Assembly (NCBI RefSeq): GCF_022637395.1
Contig: NZ_CP093338.1
Span: 682,001-746,000, forward strand
Direction: 5' to 3'
Length of the DNA: 64,000 nucleotides
DNA from: Shinella sp. H4-D48
GTDB taxonomy: Bacteria; Pseudomonadota; Alphaproteobacteria; Rhizobiales; Rhizobiaceae
In this document: in pieces, positions 8,630-17,349 of the stretch
Position numbering within the stretch: the first letter of the stretch is position 1
How the letters are laid out: each line of letters begins with the position of its first letter
Notes under the pieces: model-generated
Told to the model about the DNA's origin: nothing
Seen by the model: only the letters and a program-made list of their open reading frames with translations
Database searches by the model: none
Program-made: the position numbers and the translations under genes

Positions 8630-9195
8630 TGACGGCAGCTCCTGTTCGGGCACCTGATGGCAAGGCGGGTTCTCCCGCCTTGCGCTTCACCAATCTGATC
8701 GGCCACGTACTCGACCGACTTGCGATCCTCATCGCCGTCTCAGCGATCGTCGTCATCTTCCTGGCGCTGATGGCGGAGGTCGTCGTGCGCTATTTCACCT
8801 CCGCAGGCCTCGGCTGGCCGAACGAAGTGCCCAACCTGCTCTTCCCGTGGCTCATCACGGGCGGTATCGTCGTGGGCGCGCAACGCGGTGCCCATATTGC
8901 GGCCGAAGCCCTGCGCTCCGTGCTGGACGCGGCAAAGCTGCGCCTTCTGCTGATGGGCATCAATATGCTCGTAGCCGTTTCGTTCGCCTATCTCGCGTGG
9001 CTTTCGCTGCAGGTCATCCAGATCACGAAGGTTCAGGTCTTCCCCATGACCGGACTTGGTCAGGCCTGGGCGTACAGTTCTCTTCTTTTCGGTTTCGGCG
9101 GCATAGCGCTGGCGGCCGCCGTCAATCTCATTCGGGTGGCCTATGCAGCGGATCCGCGCCTTGTCCACCAGACGGAAACGGAGCACATGACATGA
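8629..9195 (+). CDS. dctQ: TRAP transporter small permease, DctQ family (copy 1)
   Basis: A 188-residue inner-membrane protein with four predicted transmembrane helices. Helix 1 is near residues 27-50 (AILIAVSAIVVIFLALMAEV), followed by VRYFTSAGLGWPNEVPNLLFPW, typical of DctQ. The ATG at 8629 overlaps the dctP stop and gives exactly the 188 residues of the second copy; a GTG three bases earlier is possible. Codons ~11-18 (KAGSPAL region) also encode a perfect RNA hairpin, listed separately. The end overlaps the dctM start (ATGA-type), so translation is coupled. Confidence 0.9.
   Translation: MTAAPVRAPDGKAGSPALRFTNLIGHVLDRLAILIAVSAIVVIFLALMAEVVVRYFTSAGLGWPNEVPNLLFPWLITGGIVVGAQRGAHIAAEALRSVLDAAKLRLLLMGINMLVAVSFAYLAWLSLQVIQITKVQVFPMTGLGQAWAYSSLLFGFGGIALAAAVNLIRVAYAADPRLVHQTETEHMT
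8660..8683 (+). other. RNA hairpin inside the start of dctQ (copy 1)
   Basis: GCAAGGCGGG (8660-8669), loop TTCT, CCCGCCTTGC (8674-8683): a perfect 10-bp stem that begins 30 nt after the dctP stop and lies inside dctQ. An equivalent hairpin sits at the same place in the inverted second cassette. It probably protects the dctP message from 3' decay or slows entry into the permease genes, giving more binding protein than permease. That role is inferred. Confidence 0.6.
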
Positions 9196-10451
9196 CAGCC
9201 GTCATGACTGGCATTTTCGCCGTCCTTCTGACCCTGTCCGTGCCTGTCGGCTATGCGCTGATCATCGCCGCCGGTACGGCCATTCTCTTCCATGGCGGAA
9301 CACCCACGGTGCTTGCCGTCGTCAAGCTGTTTCAGCCGACCCAGAGCTTCCCGCTGCTGGCCATTCCCTTCTTCATCCTGTCCGGCTCGCTGATGATGTC
9401 GGGTACGCTCGGCCAGAAGCTCGTGCAATTCGCCGCCGCTCTCGTCGGCCGCTTTCATGGCGGCATGGGCCAGGTTACCGTCGTCGGTTCCACCATCTTT
9501 GGCGGCGTCTCCGGGTCCGCTGTAGCGGAAGCATCGGCGCTCGGTTCCATGCTCATCCCGTGGCAGAAGCGTGAAGGCTATCCGGCCGGCTTTGCCGCCG
9601 CAGTCACAGCCTCGTCCTCGACAATCGCGGGCCTCATTCCGCCGTCGATCCCGCTCATCCTCTATTCCACCGTCTCCAATGCCTCCATCGCGGCACTGTT
9701 CTCGGCTGCCGTCCTGCCCGGCCTGATGCTCGCCGCCGGCATGATGGTGGTCTGCTATCTGTCAGGCCGTATCCGGAATTTTCCAAGGCTAACCGACCAG
9801 ACACATCTGCGCTCCATCGGCAAATCGATCCTGTCTGCCCTACCCGCGCTGCTGATGCCGTTCTTCATCGTCGTACTGCTGCGCGCCGGCATTGCCACGC
9901 CGACCGAGGTCAGCGTCATCGCGGTGTTCTACGCGCTGGTCGTCAGCGTCATCGTCTACCGTGACCTGACCTGGACCCGCCTTCATGAAGCGCTGGTGGG
10001 CACCGTGATTACCACCGGCATCGTCATGCTGGTCATCACCGCGTCGAGCTTGGTCGGACACGTTCTCATCACCGAGCGGATTCCCACCATCGTGGCGCAG
10101 TGGGCGCAGGACACGCTGGTCAACGCCATCCTGATCATTCTCATGATGAACATCATCATGCTGGTGGTCGGCATGTTCCTCGACCTGCCTGCAGCGATCC
10201 TGCTTCTGGGTCCGACCTTCGTAGCCATCGGACACGCCATCGGCATGGACCCGATCCAGCTTGGCGTGATGGTGTGCATCAACCTGTCGATCGGCCTCTT
10301 CACTCCGCCCATCGGTACCACGCTGTTCATCAGCGCGGCCATAGCACGCGTGCCGATCGGCGCCGTCGTCAAGGAGCTCTGGCCTTTCTATCTGGTGGCG
10401 TTCATCGTGCTGGTATTGATGTCATACGTTCCGGCACTCACAATTTATTGA
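9192..10451 (+). CDS. dctM: TRAP transporter large permease, DctM family (copy 1)
   Basis: A 419-residue, roughly 12-helix membrane protein of the DctM/SiaM family, the ion-coupled translocation subunit. Typical stretches are FPLLAIPFFILSGSLMMSG, GGVSGSAVAEASALGS, IPPSIPLILYST and LFTPPIGTTLFI. The start is ATG 9192, which overlaps the dctQ stop; a much longer reading upstream runs through dctQ in another frame and is rejected. By eye it is about 85-90% identical to the DctM at 12441-13700 and exactly the same length. It is followed 7 nt later by the dehydrogenase gene. Confidence 0.93.
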   Translation: MTAVMTGIFAVLLTLSVPVGYALIIAAGTAILFHGGTPTVLAVVKLFQPTQSFPLLAIPFFILSGSLMMSGTLGQKLVQFAAALVGRFHGGMGQVTVVGSTIFGGVSGSAVAEASALGSMLIPWQKREGYPAGFAAAVTASSSTIAGLIPPSIPLILYSTVSNASIAALFSAAVLPGLMLAAGMMVVCYLSGRIRNFPRLTDQTHLRSIGKSILSALPALLMPFFIVVLLRAGIATPTEVSVIAVFYALVVSVIVYRDLTWTRLHEALVGTVITTGIVMLVITASSLVGHVLITERIPTIVAQWAQDTLVNAILIILMMNIIMLVVGMFLDLPAAILLLGPTFVAIGHAIGMDPIQLGVMVCINLSIGLFTPPIGTTLFISAAIARVPIGAVVKELWPFYLVAFIVLVLMSYVPALTIY

Positions 10452-10458
10452 GGACAGC

Positions 10459-11340
10459 ATGACCAAGACCATCGCATTTGTCGGGCTAGGCTCCATGGGC
10501 CTGCCCATGGCCACCAATCTGGTCAAGGCCGGGTACTCCGTCCATGGCTTCGATACGCGGCCGCAAGCCATGGACGCGCTCGCTGCGGCCGGCGGGATGC
10601 GCGCCGAAAGCCTTGCATCGGCCTGCCAGCATGCCAATGCACTGATCCTCATGGTGGTCAACGCCGCGCAGGCGCTGACCGTGCTGATCGAGGCCGGAGC
10701 GCTCGCCGCGCTTCCCACGGGCGCGCATGTCTGCCTGATGGCGACATGCCCGCCGGACGAGGTCACGGCACTGGAAACAGAGATTCGGGCAAGCGGCAAG
10801 CGCCTCGTCGACTGCCCGGTCTCCGGCGGTGTCGTCGGCGCGAAGGCCGCGACGCTGACCATCATGGTGGGTGCGCCGCAGGAGGACTTCGACGCGGTCG
10901 CTCCGATCCTTCGCAGCATGGGCGACAAGCTCTACCATTGCGGCCAGAAGGTTGGCCAGGGTGCGGTGGTCAAGGCAATCAACCAGCTTCTCTGCGGCGT
11001 TCATCTCGCCGCGGCCGGGGAAGCGCTAGCGCTGGGCGAAAAGGCCGGCGTCGACGTCGCCACGCTCCTGGAGATCGTCTCCGGCTCGGCGGCCTCGAGC
11101 TGGATGCTGAAGGACCGCGGCCCGCGCATGCTGATGCAAACCCCGCCCGTAACGAGCGCGGTCGACATCTTCGTCAAGGATCTCGGCATCGCGCTGTCCG
11201 CCGGGCATTCGGCCGGCATGGGGCTGCCGCTTGCCGCTGCTGCCCACCAGATGTTCCTTGCCGAAAGCGGCAACGGCAATGGTCTTGCCGATGACAGCAA
11301 GGTCATCGCCGCCTATCGGCGTCTCAACGGGATCTCTTGA
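10459..11340 (+). CDS. Beta-hydroxyacid dehydrogenase family oxidoreductase (LtnD/GarR/HIBADH type)
   Basis: A 293-residue NAD(P)-dependent enzyme of the 3-hydroxyisobutyrate dehydrogenase superfamily. GLGSMG (9-14) is the Rossmann nucleotide loop, DCPVSGGVVGA (118-128) the substrate loop, and Lys172 in VVKAINQ the catalytic lysine. Related enzymes oxidise or reduce small hydroxy acids (tartronate semialdehyde, L-threonate, 3-hydroxyisobutyrate, sulfolactaldehyde). It lies 7 nt after dctM and is almost certainly co-transcribed with TRAP copy 1, so its substrate or product is probably the imported acid. The specific substrate is not decidable here. Confidence 0.88.
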   Translation: MTKTIAFVGLGSMGLPMATNLVKAGYSVHGFDTRPQAMDALAAAGGMRAESLASACQHANALILMVVNAAQALTVLIEAGALAALPTGAHVCLMATCPPDEVTALETEIRASGKRLVDCPVSGGVVGAKAATLTIMVGAPQEDFDAVAPILRSMGDKLYHCGQKVGQGAVVKAINQLLCGVHLAAAGEALALGEKAGVDVATLLEIVSGSAASSWMLKDRGPRMLMQTPPVTSAVDIFVKDLGIALSAGHSAGMGLPLAAAAHQMFLAESGNGNGLADDSKVIAAYRRLNGIS

Positions 11341-11420
11341 CATCCACGGCACGCCGCAGCCCATTGGCGGGCGGCGTTCCGGATTGTCTCCGGGGCGCCG
11401 CATACACTGCGGAGACCAGC

Positions 11421-12395
11421 GTGGCCATCAATCCCAATCTGAATTCACTTGCCTATTTCGAGGCCGTCGCCCGCACGGGACGCGTATCGCTAGCCGCTGC
11501 CGAACTCGGTGTGTCTGCCGCCGCCGTCAGCCAGCAACTCAAGCAGCTTGAGGAGCAATGGGGTGTACGCCTGTTTCGCCGCAAGGACCGCCGCCTGAGC
11601 CTGACGCTCGACGGAGAGACGCTTTTCCAGGCAACGACGAACGCATTTCGCATGATCCGCGGCGCCCGGGCCGTGGTCCTGCGCCAGCGCAACAGCCGGC
11701 AGCTGACGGTGCGCTCCAGCCCCAGCTTTGCCGTCCGCTGGCTAACGCCGCGCCTCAAGCATTTCCTCGACGCCAATCCCGACTGGGGTATTCGCGTCGA
11801 TGCCACGCCCGATTTCTCAGACTTCGAAACGGAGGCGATCGATCTCGACATGCGATATGGCGCAGGTGCCTGGGACGGCCTGCATACCGAATGCATCATC
11901 AACGATTTCTTCCTGCCGATGTGCAGCCCGGCCTATCGCGAGCGCCTGACGGCCGACGATGCGGATCCGGCCGGTCTTCTCGCCCATGCAAGACTGATCC
12001 ATTCGGTGAAGACGCTCTATCAATGGGACGCCTGGCTGCTGGTGCATGGCATCGACCCGCCGCTGGAGCAGGCACCGCTGCGCTTTGACCGGTCGTCCAT
12101 GGCCATCCAGCTTGCCCGCGACGGCGCGGGCGTAGTGCTCGATTCCGCCACCCTTGCCCAGGAAGATCTCGAGCGCGGCACGCTCGTCCCGCTATCGGCC
12201 GCCTTCGATGTCGTGGAGTTTCCCGCCTACTGGATCGCCTGCCCGCCCCGCCATGTCAACAGGCGCAATGTGCGGCTGTTTTCCGACTGGATCCGTGAGC
12301 AGGGCCAGAGCTTCGACCATCAGGCGCGCGGCCTTCTCAAGGGTCTCGGTTGCCGGATCCGCTTCGCCAACGACGGCGAGCCGGTCCTGCGCTAG
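11421..12395 (+). CDS. LysR-family transcriptional regulator (GcvA-like)
   Basis: A 324-residue LysR regulator. The N-terminal winged HTH reads NSLAYFEAVARTGRVSLAA and AVSQQLKQLEEQWGVRLF, followed by a substrate-binding domain of the GcvA subgroup (SFAVRWLTPRLKHFLDANPD). The GTG at 11421 has GGAGA upstream and places the HTH at the normal distance; a TTG at 11337 would add 28 unconserved residues and overlap the dehydrogenase stop. It sits in the middle between the two inverted TRAP cassettes and likely controls one or both. Confidence 0.87.
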   Translation: MAINPNLNSLAYFEAVARTGRVSLAAAELGVSAAAVSQQLKQLEEQWGVRLFRRKDRRLSLTLDGETLFQATTNAFRMIRGARAVVLRQRNSRQLTVRSSPSFAVRWLTPRLKHFLDANPDWGIRVDATPDFSDFETEAIDLDMRYGAGAWDGLHTECIINDFFLPMCSPAYRERLTADDADPAGLLAHARLIHSVKTLYQWDAWLLVHGIDPPLEQAPLRFDRSSMAIQLARDGAGVVLDSATLAQEDLERGTLVPLSAAFDVVEFPAYWIACPPRHVNRRNVRLFSDWIREQGQSFDHQARGLLKGLGCRIRFANDGEPVLR

Positions 12396-12401
12396 CATTT
12401 C

Positions 12402-12426
12402 CGGCCGCGCCCTGGGGGCGCGGCCG
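12402..12426. terminator. Bidirectional GC hairpin between converging LysR and dctM genes
   Basis: CGGCCGCGCCC, loop TGG, GGGCGCGGCCG gives a perfect 11-bp stem six bases after the LysR stop and 14 bases before the end of the converging dctM (copy 2). No strong T-run flanks either side, so termination efficiency is uncertain. Its position between converging genes suggests a shared terminator or transcript-end structure. Confidence 0.6.
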
Positions 12427-12440
12427 ACCGACACTCGTCC

Positions 12441-13700
12441 TCAATAGATGGTCAGGGCCGGGACGTAGGAGATGAGGCCAAGGGCAAGCGCTGCGACGAG
12501 GTAGAACGGCCAGAGTTCGCGCACGACGACTCCGATGGGAACGCGTGCAATGGCCGCGCCGATGAACAGCGTGGTGCCGATGGGCGGGGTGAACAGGCCG
12601 ATCGACAGGTTGATGCAGATCATGATGCCGAGCTGGATTGGATCCAGGCCGATCGCCTGGCCGATGGCCACGAAGGTCGGGCCCAGCAGCAGGATCGCTG
12701 CCGGAAGGTCAAGGAACATGCCCACCACCAGCATAATGATGTTCATCATGAGGATGATCAGGATCATCGTGCCCAGCGTCTGCTGCGCCCATTGTGCCAC
12801 GATGGTGGGGATCCGCTCCGTGATCAGCACGTGGCCGACGAGGCTGGAGGCGGTGATGACCAGCATGACGATGCCTGTCGTTACGACGGTCCCGACCAGC
12901 GCGGCGTAGATGCTCTTGAGGGTCAGGTCACGGTAGACAACGGCACTGACGACCAGCGCATACGACACCGCGATGACGCTGACCTCGGTCGGCGTCGCGA
13001 TGCCGGCGCGCAGAAGAAGCACGATGAAGAGTGGCATGGCGAGCGCAGGCAGAGCCGAGACGAACAGCCTGCCGAAGGGCGGGAACTGCGAGCGGTCGGT
13101 CAGCCGCGGAAAATTACGGATACGGCCGGACAGATAGCAGACCAGCATCATGCCGGCGGCGAGCATCAGGCCGGGCAGGATGCCGGCGGTGAACAGGGCC
13201 GCAATCGAGACATTGGCAACCGTCGAATAGAGGATGAGCGGGATCGACGGCGGTATGAGGCCGGCGATCGTGGCCGAAGATGCGGTGACGGCGGCGGCAA
13301 AGCCGGCCGGATAGCCCTCGCGCTTCTGCCAGGGAATGAGCATGGAACCGAGGGCCGAGGCCTCGGCAACGGCCGAGCCGGAGACGCCACCGAAAATGGT
13401 GGAGCCGACGACGGTGACCTGGCCCATACCGCCATGGAAGCGACCGACGAGGGCGGCGGCGAGCTGGACGAGCTTCTGGCCGAGCGTGCCGGACATCATC
13501 AGCGAGCCGGACAGGATGAAGAAGGGGATGGCCAGCAGCGGGAAGCTCTGGGTCGGCTGAAACAGCTTGACGACGGCCAGCACCGTGGGCGTTCCACCAT
13601 GCCACAGGATGGCGCCACCCGAGGCGATGATGAGGGCGTATCCGACCGGCATGGAAAGCGCCAGCAGGACCGCGAAAACGGCGAGCATGATCGCAGTCAT
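12441..13700 (-). CDS. dctM: TRAP transporter large permease, DctM family (copy 2)
   Basis: A 419-residue multi-helix permease, the last gene of the inverted TRAP cassette. It shares every DctM mark of copy 1, including GGVSGSAVAEASALGS and LFTPPIGTTLFIG, with differences clustered in the middle loop after IRNFPRLTD and in a few helices. ATG 13700 overlaps the end of dctQ by 4 bases. No frameshift or in-frame stop is seen, so both copies look functional. Confidence 0.93.
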   Translation of the reverse strand: MTAIMLAVFAVLLALSMPVGYALIIASGGAILWHGGTPTVLAVVKLFQPTQSFPLLAIPFFILSGSLMMSGTLGQKLVQLAAALVGRFHGGMGQVTVVGSTIFGGVSGSAVAEASALGSMLIPWQKREGYPAGFAAAVTASSATIAGLIPPSIPLILYSTVANVSIAALFTAGILPGLMLAAGMMLVCYLSGRIRNFPRLTDRSQFPPFGRLFVSALPALAMPLFIVLLLRAGIATPTEVSVIAVSYALVVSAVVYRDLTLKSIYAALVGTVVTTGIVMLVITASSLVGHVLITERIPTIVAQWAQQTLGTMILIILMMNIIMLVVGMFLDLPAAILLLGPTFVAIGQAIGLDPIQLGIMICINLSIGLFTPPIGTTLFIGAAIARVPIGVVVRELWPFYLVAALALGLISYVPALTIY

Positions 13701-14263
13701 GGCGCGTGCTCCGGATCGGTTTGATTCAGGGATTGCGGGTCCTGCGCAAAGGCGACCCGCACGATGTTGACGAGCGATGCGAGCGCGATGCCGACGAAGC
13801 CGAAGAGCAGTGCCGAATAGGCCCAGGCCTGTCCCAGCCCTGTCATCGGGAAGACCTGCGCCTTGGTGATGGCGATGACCTGCAGCGAAAGCCAGGCGAG
13901 ATAGCAGAACGCGACGGCGACCATCGCATGCAACAGCATAAGGAGCCTGCGCAGCTGCTCGGTGCTGAGATAGCTGCGGATGGCTTCGGCGGCGATATGG
14001 CTGCCGCGCTGTGCGCCGATGACGATGCCGCCCATGATAAGCCATGGGAATAGCAGGTTCGGTACCTCGTTGGGCCAGCCGAGGCCGGCGGAGGTGAAGT
14101 AGCGCACGAGGACCTCGGCCATCAGTGCCAGGAAGATGACGACGATGGAGCAGACGGAAATCGCGATGGCGGCATAGTCGATGACGAGGCCAGCCATGTT
14201 TGAGACGCGCAAGGCGGGTGGACCCGCCTTGACATCATAGAGGGGGGAGTTGGCCAGCCCCAT
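13697..14263 (-). CDS. dctQ: TRAP transporter small permease, DctQ family (copy 2)
   Basis: A 188-residue four-helix subunit paralogous to 8629-9195, with the same VRYFTSAGLGWPNEVPNLLF segment. The start ATG at 14263 shares one base with the dctP stop (TAATG), mirroring copy 1; an upstream extension of 23 residues would read back into dctP and is rejected. Codons ~12-18 (KAGPPAL) form a perfect RNA hairpin, again as in copy 1. Confidence 0.9.
   Translation of the reverse strand: MGLANSPLYDVKAGPPALRVSNMAGLVIDYAAIAISVCSIVVIFLALMAEVLVRYFTSAGLGWPNEVPNLLFPWLIMGGIVIGAQRGSHIAAEAIRSYLSTEQLRRLLMLLHAMVAVAFCYLAWLSLQVIAITKAQVFPMTGLGQAWAYSALLFGFVGIALASLVNIVRVAFAQDPQSLNQTDPEHAP
14210..14231 (-). other. 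RNA hairpin inside the start of dctQ (copy 2)
   Basis: CAAGGCGGGT and ACCCGCCTTG (on the plus listing) form a perfect 10-bp stem with a 2-base GG spacer; the tip must open to give a real loop. It starts 31 nt after the dctP stop, the same place as in copy 1. The inner bases differ from copy 1 (ACCCGCC instead of CCCGCC next to the loop), but pairing is kept on both sides. Confidence 0.6.
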
Positions 14264-15240
14264 TATTGCGCCGCCGCCTGCCTGGCCGCCGCAACCAGCT
14301 CGTCGACGAGCTCCGGATACTGCGCGCGCCACTTCTCGTAGACAGGCTGCGTCGCTGCAACGAACGGTGCAGGGTCCACATCGTTGAACGTCACGCCCGC
14401 CTCCTGCAGCTTGGCATAAAGTTCCTCGCTCTGCTCGCGGACCATCTTACGGTTCAGCTCGCCCGCCTCGATGGCGGCCTTGCGAATGATGTTCTGATCC
14501 TCCGGCGAGAGCGAATCGAAGACGATTTTCGAAGCGAGGAACGGCGTGGATTCGAATTTGTGGTTGGTGCGGCTGATATAGGGCTGAACCTCGTAGAGCT
14601 TCGAGGAGAAGATGTTGATCAGCGGGTTTTCCTGACCGTCGACCACCTTCTGCTGGAGCGCGATGTAGAGTTCGGAGAAGGCCATGGGGGTCGGCGACGC
14701 GCCGAGCGCTTCGAAAATGTCGATGGTCATCGGGTCCGGCGGCGTGCGGATCTTCAAACCGGCGAGATCGCCCGGAGCCAGGATGGGCTTGCTGGAGTTC
14801 GATGTCTCGCGAATACCATTGTTCCACCACGCAAGAACCAGGATGCCCTGCTTTTCAGCCGCCGCCGCGATCTTCTCACCGACTGGGCCGTCCATAACGG
14901 TTTCGGCCTGCTCAAGGCTCTGAAACAAGAAAGGCAGGCCGAAAAGCCCGATCTCAGGAACCGCGCCCGACGTCGCACCTTGCGCATTCGCCGAAAACGC
15001 GATGGTGCCCAAGCGAATATTGGTAATGCTCTCTGCATCATCACCAAACTGCGAACTGGTTCCGACGTCGATGGTGATGCGTCCGTCCGTGCGCTCCTTG
15101 ACGAGTTCTGCGAATTTCAAGGACGCGGTGTCCTTGGGATTGCCGACAGCGGCACTGTGCGAGATCTGGAACTGCTGGGCAGCTGCGGAACTGGCACACA
15201 ATGAAACGACGAGAGCGGCGACGATATTACGAACTTTCAT
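14263..15240 (-). CDS. dctP: TRAP transporter solute-binding subunit, DctP family (copy 2)
   Basis: A 325-residue periplasmic protein with a Sec signal (start MKVRNIVAALVVSLCASSAA, cleavage near AAAQ). It keeps the DctP landmarks of copy 1 (LKIRTPPDPMTID, FSELYIALQQ, VDGQENPLINIFS). The carboxylate-gripping Arg and its surroundings are identical in the two copies, so they probably bind related ligands. Differences spread over the surface suggest old divergence and possibly different specificity. It heads the minus-strand cassette; its promoter lies in 15241-15543. Confidence 0.93.
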   Translation of the reverse strand: MKVRNIVAALVVSLCASSAAAQQFQISHSAAVGNPKDTASLKFAELVKERTDGRITIDVGTSSQFGDDAESITNIRLGTIAFSANAQGATSGAVPEIGLFGLPFLFQSLEQAETVMDGPVGEKIAAAAEKQGILVLAWWNNGIRETSNSSKPILAPGDLAGLKIRTPPDPMTIDIFEALGASPTPMAFSELYIALQQKVVDGQENPLINIFSSKLYEVQPYISRTNHKFESTPFLASKIVFDSLSPEDQNIIRKAAIEAGELNRKMVREQSEELYAKLQEAGVTFNDVDPAPFVAATQPVYEKWRAQYPELVDELVAAARQAAAQ

Positions 15241-15543
15241 GACTATCCTCCACTTGTTGTCACGAGCTGTCTAGTTGGTGTTTTCGGGCTCCCCTCCCGA
15301 AGACTGACCTGTCAGGGGCAAACGCGGGCCAGGCGCACCTGCGTAACAGGTGTCGCTGCCATGAAACCGATCTGCCGGGTCGAACGGACATCCCCTTGGG
15401 GGCGCCGATCAGGTGGTTCTACGAACGACGCCGAACCGGCTTGTCTGGCCGAATGGCCGGCGGGCATTGCTCCCTGCGGCACACCGCGCGATGCGCCATT
15501 CCGGCTGCCGGACTGTCTTCCTCATACGCCTCCCGAACCGTCT
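15241..15543. promoter_or_regulatory. Promoter region of TRAP copy 2 and 3' flank of GntR gene
   Basis: About 300 bp without a convincing gene. It must contain the promoter and leader of the minus-strand TRAP copy 2 operon and the end of the GntR transcript. The dctP leader has GGAGGA about 7 nt before its ATG. I saw no clear operator, and no T-tailed terminator after the GntR gene, so read-through from the upstream minus-strand operon is possible. Confidence 0.4.
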
Positions 15544-16203
15544 CTACATCTGAAGCAGCAGCTTCTTGAGGATCTCGCGCACCAGATGGCGGTGATCCTG
15601 GCAAAGCTTGCGTGCCTTCTCGCTGTCACCGGCAGCAATGGCCGCGATGATCAACCGGTGTTCCCGGACGGAATTCGCCCGGTCGACATAAATCGGGCTG
15701 ACAAAAGACAGCACCGATTTCATCTGGTCGCGGACCGAATAATAGCTGCTGGCGATCAGCGCGTTTTCGGACATGTCGAAGATGATCTGGTGGAATTGCC
15801 CGTCCAGCTCCGCCCATATCCGCGCCTGGTCGCGGTCCAGATTCTCCTCCATCCTGTCGACCAGCGGCGTCAGACGCGCTTCCAGTTCCTGTCCATCCAC
15901 GTCGCCGGCGGCGACACGTTCGGCCAGCAGATATCCCGCCATGCCATCGAGCGCCTCGACCAGTTCGTACCCCTTAATGAGGTCCTGGATCGTGAAATGG
16001 CGCACAAAAGTCCCGGAGCGCGGAATGACCTCCACAAGCCCGTCGGCTTCCAGCCGCTTGATGGCGTCGCGTACCGGCGTGATGCTCATTTCGAATTCAC
16101 TGGCGATGCGGTGAATGTCGAGGGGAGCCGACGGACGCAGACCACCATTGATGATCCTGTCCCGCAGCGTTTCATACGCCTTGTCGGAATAGTTTCGCGT
16201 CAT
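15544..16203 (-). CDS. GntR-family regulator, FadR/FCD subgroup
   Basis: A 219-residue regulator. The N-terminal winged helix reads AYETLRDRIINGGLRPSAPL and EMSITPVRDAIKRLEADGLV. It is followed by a helical FCD ligand domain with Asp/His metal-ligand candidates (DGQFHQIIFDMSENA, EHRLIIAAIAAGD). ATG 16203 has AGAGGGAAG upstream; a GTG 18 bases earlier would include that signal in the protein. It follows the dehydrogenase pair in the same direction (30 nt gap), so it is probably autoregulated with them. The palindromes at 18810 and 18880 are its best operator candidates. Confidence 0.88.
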   Translation of the reverse strand: MTRNYSDKAYETLRDRIINGGLRPSAPLDIHRIASEFEMSITPVRDAIKRLEADGLVEVIPRSGTFVRHFTIQDLIKGYELVEALDGMAGYLLAERVAAGDVDGQELEARLTPLVDRMEENLDRDQARIWAELDGQFHQIIFDMSENALIASSYYSVRDQMKSVLSFVSPIYVDRANSVREHRLIIAAIAAGDSEKARKLCQDHRHLVREILKKLLLQM

Positions 16204-16233
16204 CGTCTTCCCTCTGGACACCGCAGGGCCTCG

Positions 16234-17343
16234 TTACATGAGTTCGCTATATACCCTCGCTATATCCTGCGCCGACAACGGAACATAGTTGTTTACCAGC
16301 AATCGCTGCTGTGTTTCGATCACCTTGTCGGCGTACCGGCTCGCGTCACCGGCGGTCATGCCGTATTCGCCAAGCCGCCGTGTCGGCACCACCGCGGCAA
16401 GAAGCGCATCGAGCGCATCGAAGGGATTGTCGCCATCGCTCACGCCCACGACATCCTCGATCAGGCGCGCGATATCGGCGATCTTTCCGTCCGGGGCCTT
16501 CTCGTAATAGATCTTGAAGACCGGCGGGAGGAAAAGCCGTGTCGCCTCGCCGTGCGGCACGTGATGCGCGCTGCCGAAATGCATCGCGATCGCGTGAACG
16601 CCGCCGGCGAGCACGTTTGCCAATGCGATGCCCGCCATGTTGCTGGCGGTCAGATATGCCTTGGCGTCTTGCTGGATGACATCGCGACCATGTTGCACGA
16701 TGCGCATGTAGCCCTGCAGGATCGCGCGGATGGCCGCCATGCAGAACATGTCCGTAAAGGCGCTGGCGCGCGGCGCGAGATAGATTTCCAAGGCGTGCAC
16801 GAGCGCGTCGGCCGATGATGTCGCAAAGACATGATAGGGGATTTTCGACAGGAGTTCGTCGATCAGGACGGCATGATCGGCAAATCCTGCGTCGAAACCC
16901 TTGCCGATCTTGCTGCCGATGGACGGGAAGTCAAAGACAGAAACACAGGTGACCTCGCAGCCAGTTCCGCACGTTGTCGGGATCAGGAGCAGGCCCGCCT
17001 TGCGGCCCGGCTGCACGCCGGCTGCAAAAAGTCCTGCCACGGTCTCATCCGAATCCAGCGCCAGCACCTTCGCGCAATCGAGGATCGAGCCGCCGCCGAT
17101 GGCGATGAGACGCTCGAAGCCGAGCTTTCGGACAGCACGCAGCATTTCGTCGACGGCAACATCCGTCGGCTCGCCGCCGCAGAAGTCGTCATAGAATAAG
17201 GTCTGCGCCGGCGTATCCTTCATGAAGGCGTCATGCAGGACGCGTTGCGTGAGAATCAGATCCCGTTCCGTGACGGCATGGGCTTCGGTGAAGGCGGAAA
17301 AGGTGTCGTAGCCATGAAGCTGTGGGCAAACAGCGAACTTCAT
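16234..17343 (-). CDS. Iron-containing alcohol dehydrogenase, 4-hydroxybutyrate dehydrogenase-like
   Basis: A 369-residue group III alcohol dehydrogenase. GGGSILDCAK is the nucleotide loop and IPTTCGTGCEVT the typical second loop; HAIAMHFGSAHHVPHGE carries the metal-binding histidines. The whole protein closely resembles clostridial 4-hydroxybutyrate dehydrogenase: a GGEPTD element near the N-terminus, a QQRLLVNNYVPLS element near the C-terminus, and nearly the same length. It should interconvert a terminal hydroxy acid and its semialdehyde. It sits 6 nt after a CoA-acylating aldehyde dehydrogenase, the same partner as in the clostridial pathway. The family is firm; the substrate is inferred from resemblance. 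Confidence 0.85.
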   Translation of the reverse strand: MKFAVCPQLHGYDTFSAFTEAHAVTERDLILTQRVLHDAFMKDTPAQTLFYDDFCGGEPTDVAVDEMLRAVRKLGFERLIAIGGGSILDCAKVLALDSDETVAGLFAAGVQPGRKAGLLLIPTTCGTGCEVTCVSVFDFPSIGSKIGKGFDAGFADHAVLIDELLSKIPYHVFATSSADALVHALEIYLAPRASAFTDMFCMAAIRAILQGYMRIVQHGRDVIQQDAKAYLTASNMAGIALANVLAGGVHAIAMHFGSAHHVPHGEATRLFLPPVFKIYYEKAPDGKIADIARLIEDVVGVSDGDNPFDALDALLAAVVPTRRLGEYGMTAGDASRYADKVIETQQRLLVNNYVPLSAQDIARVYSELM

Positions 17344-17349
17344 AGTCGT

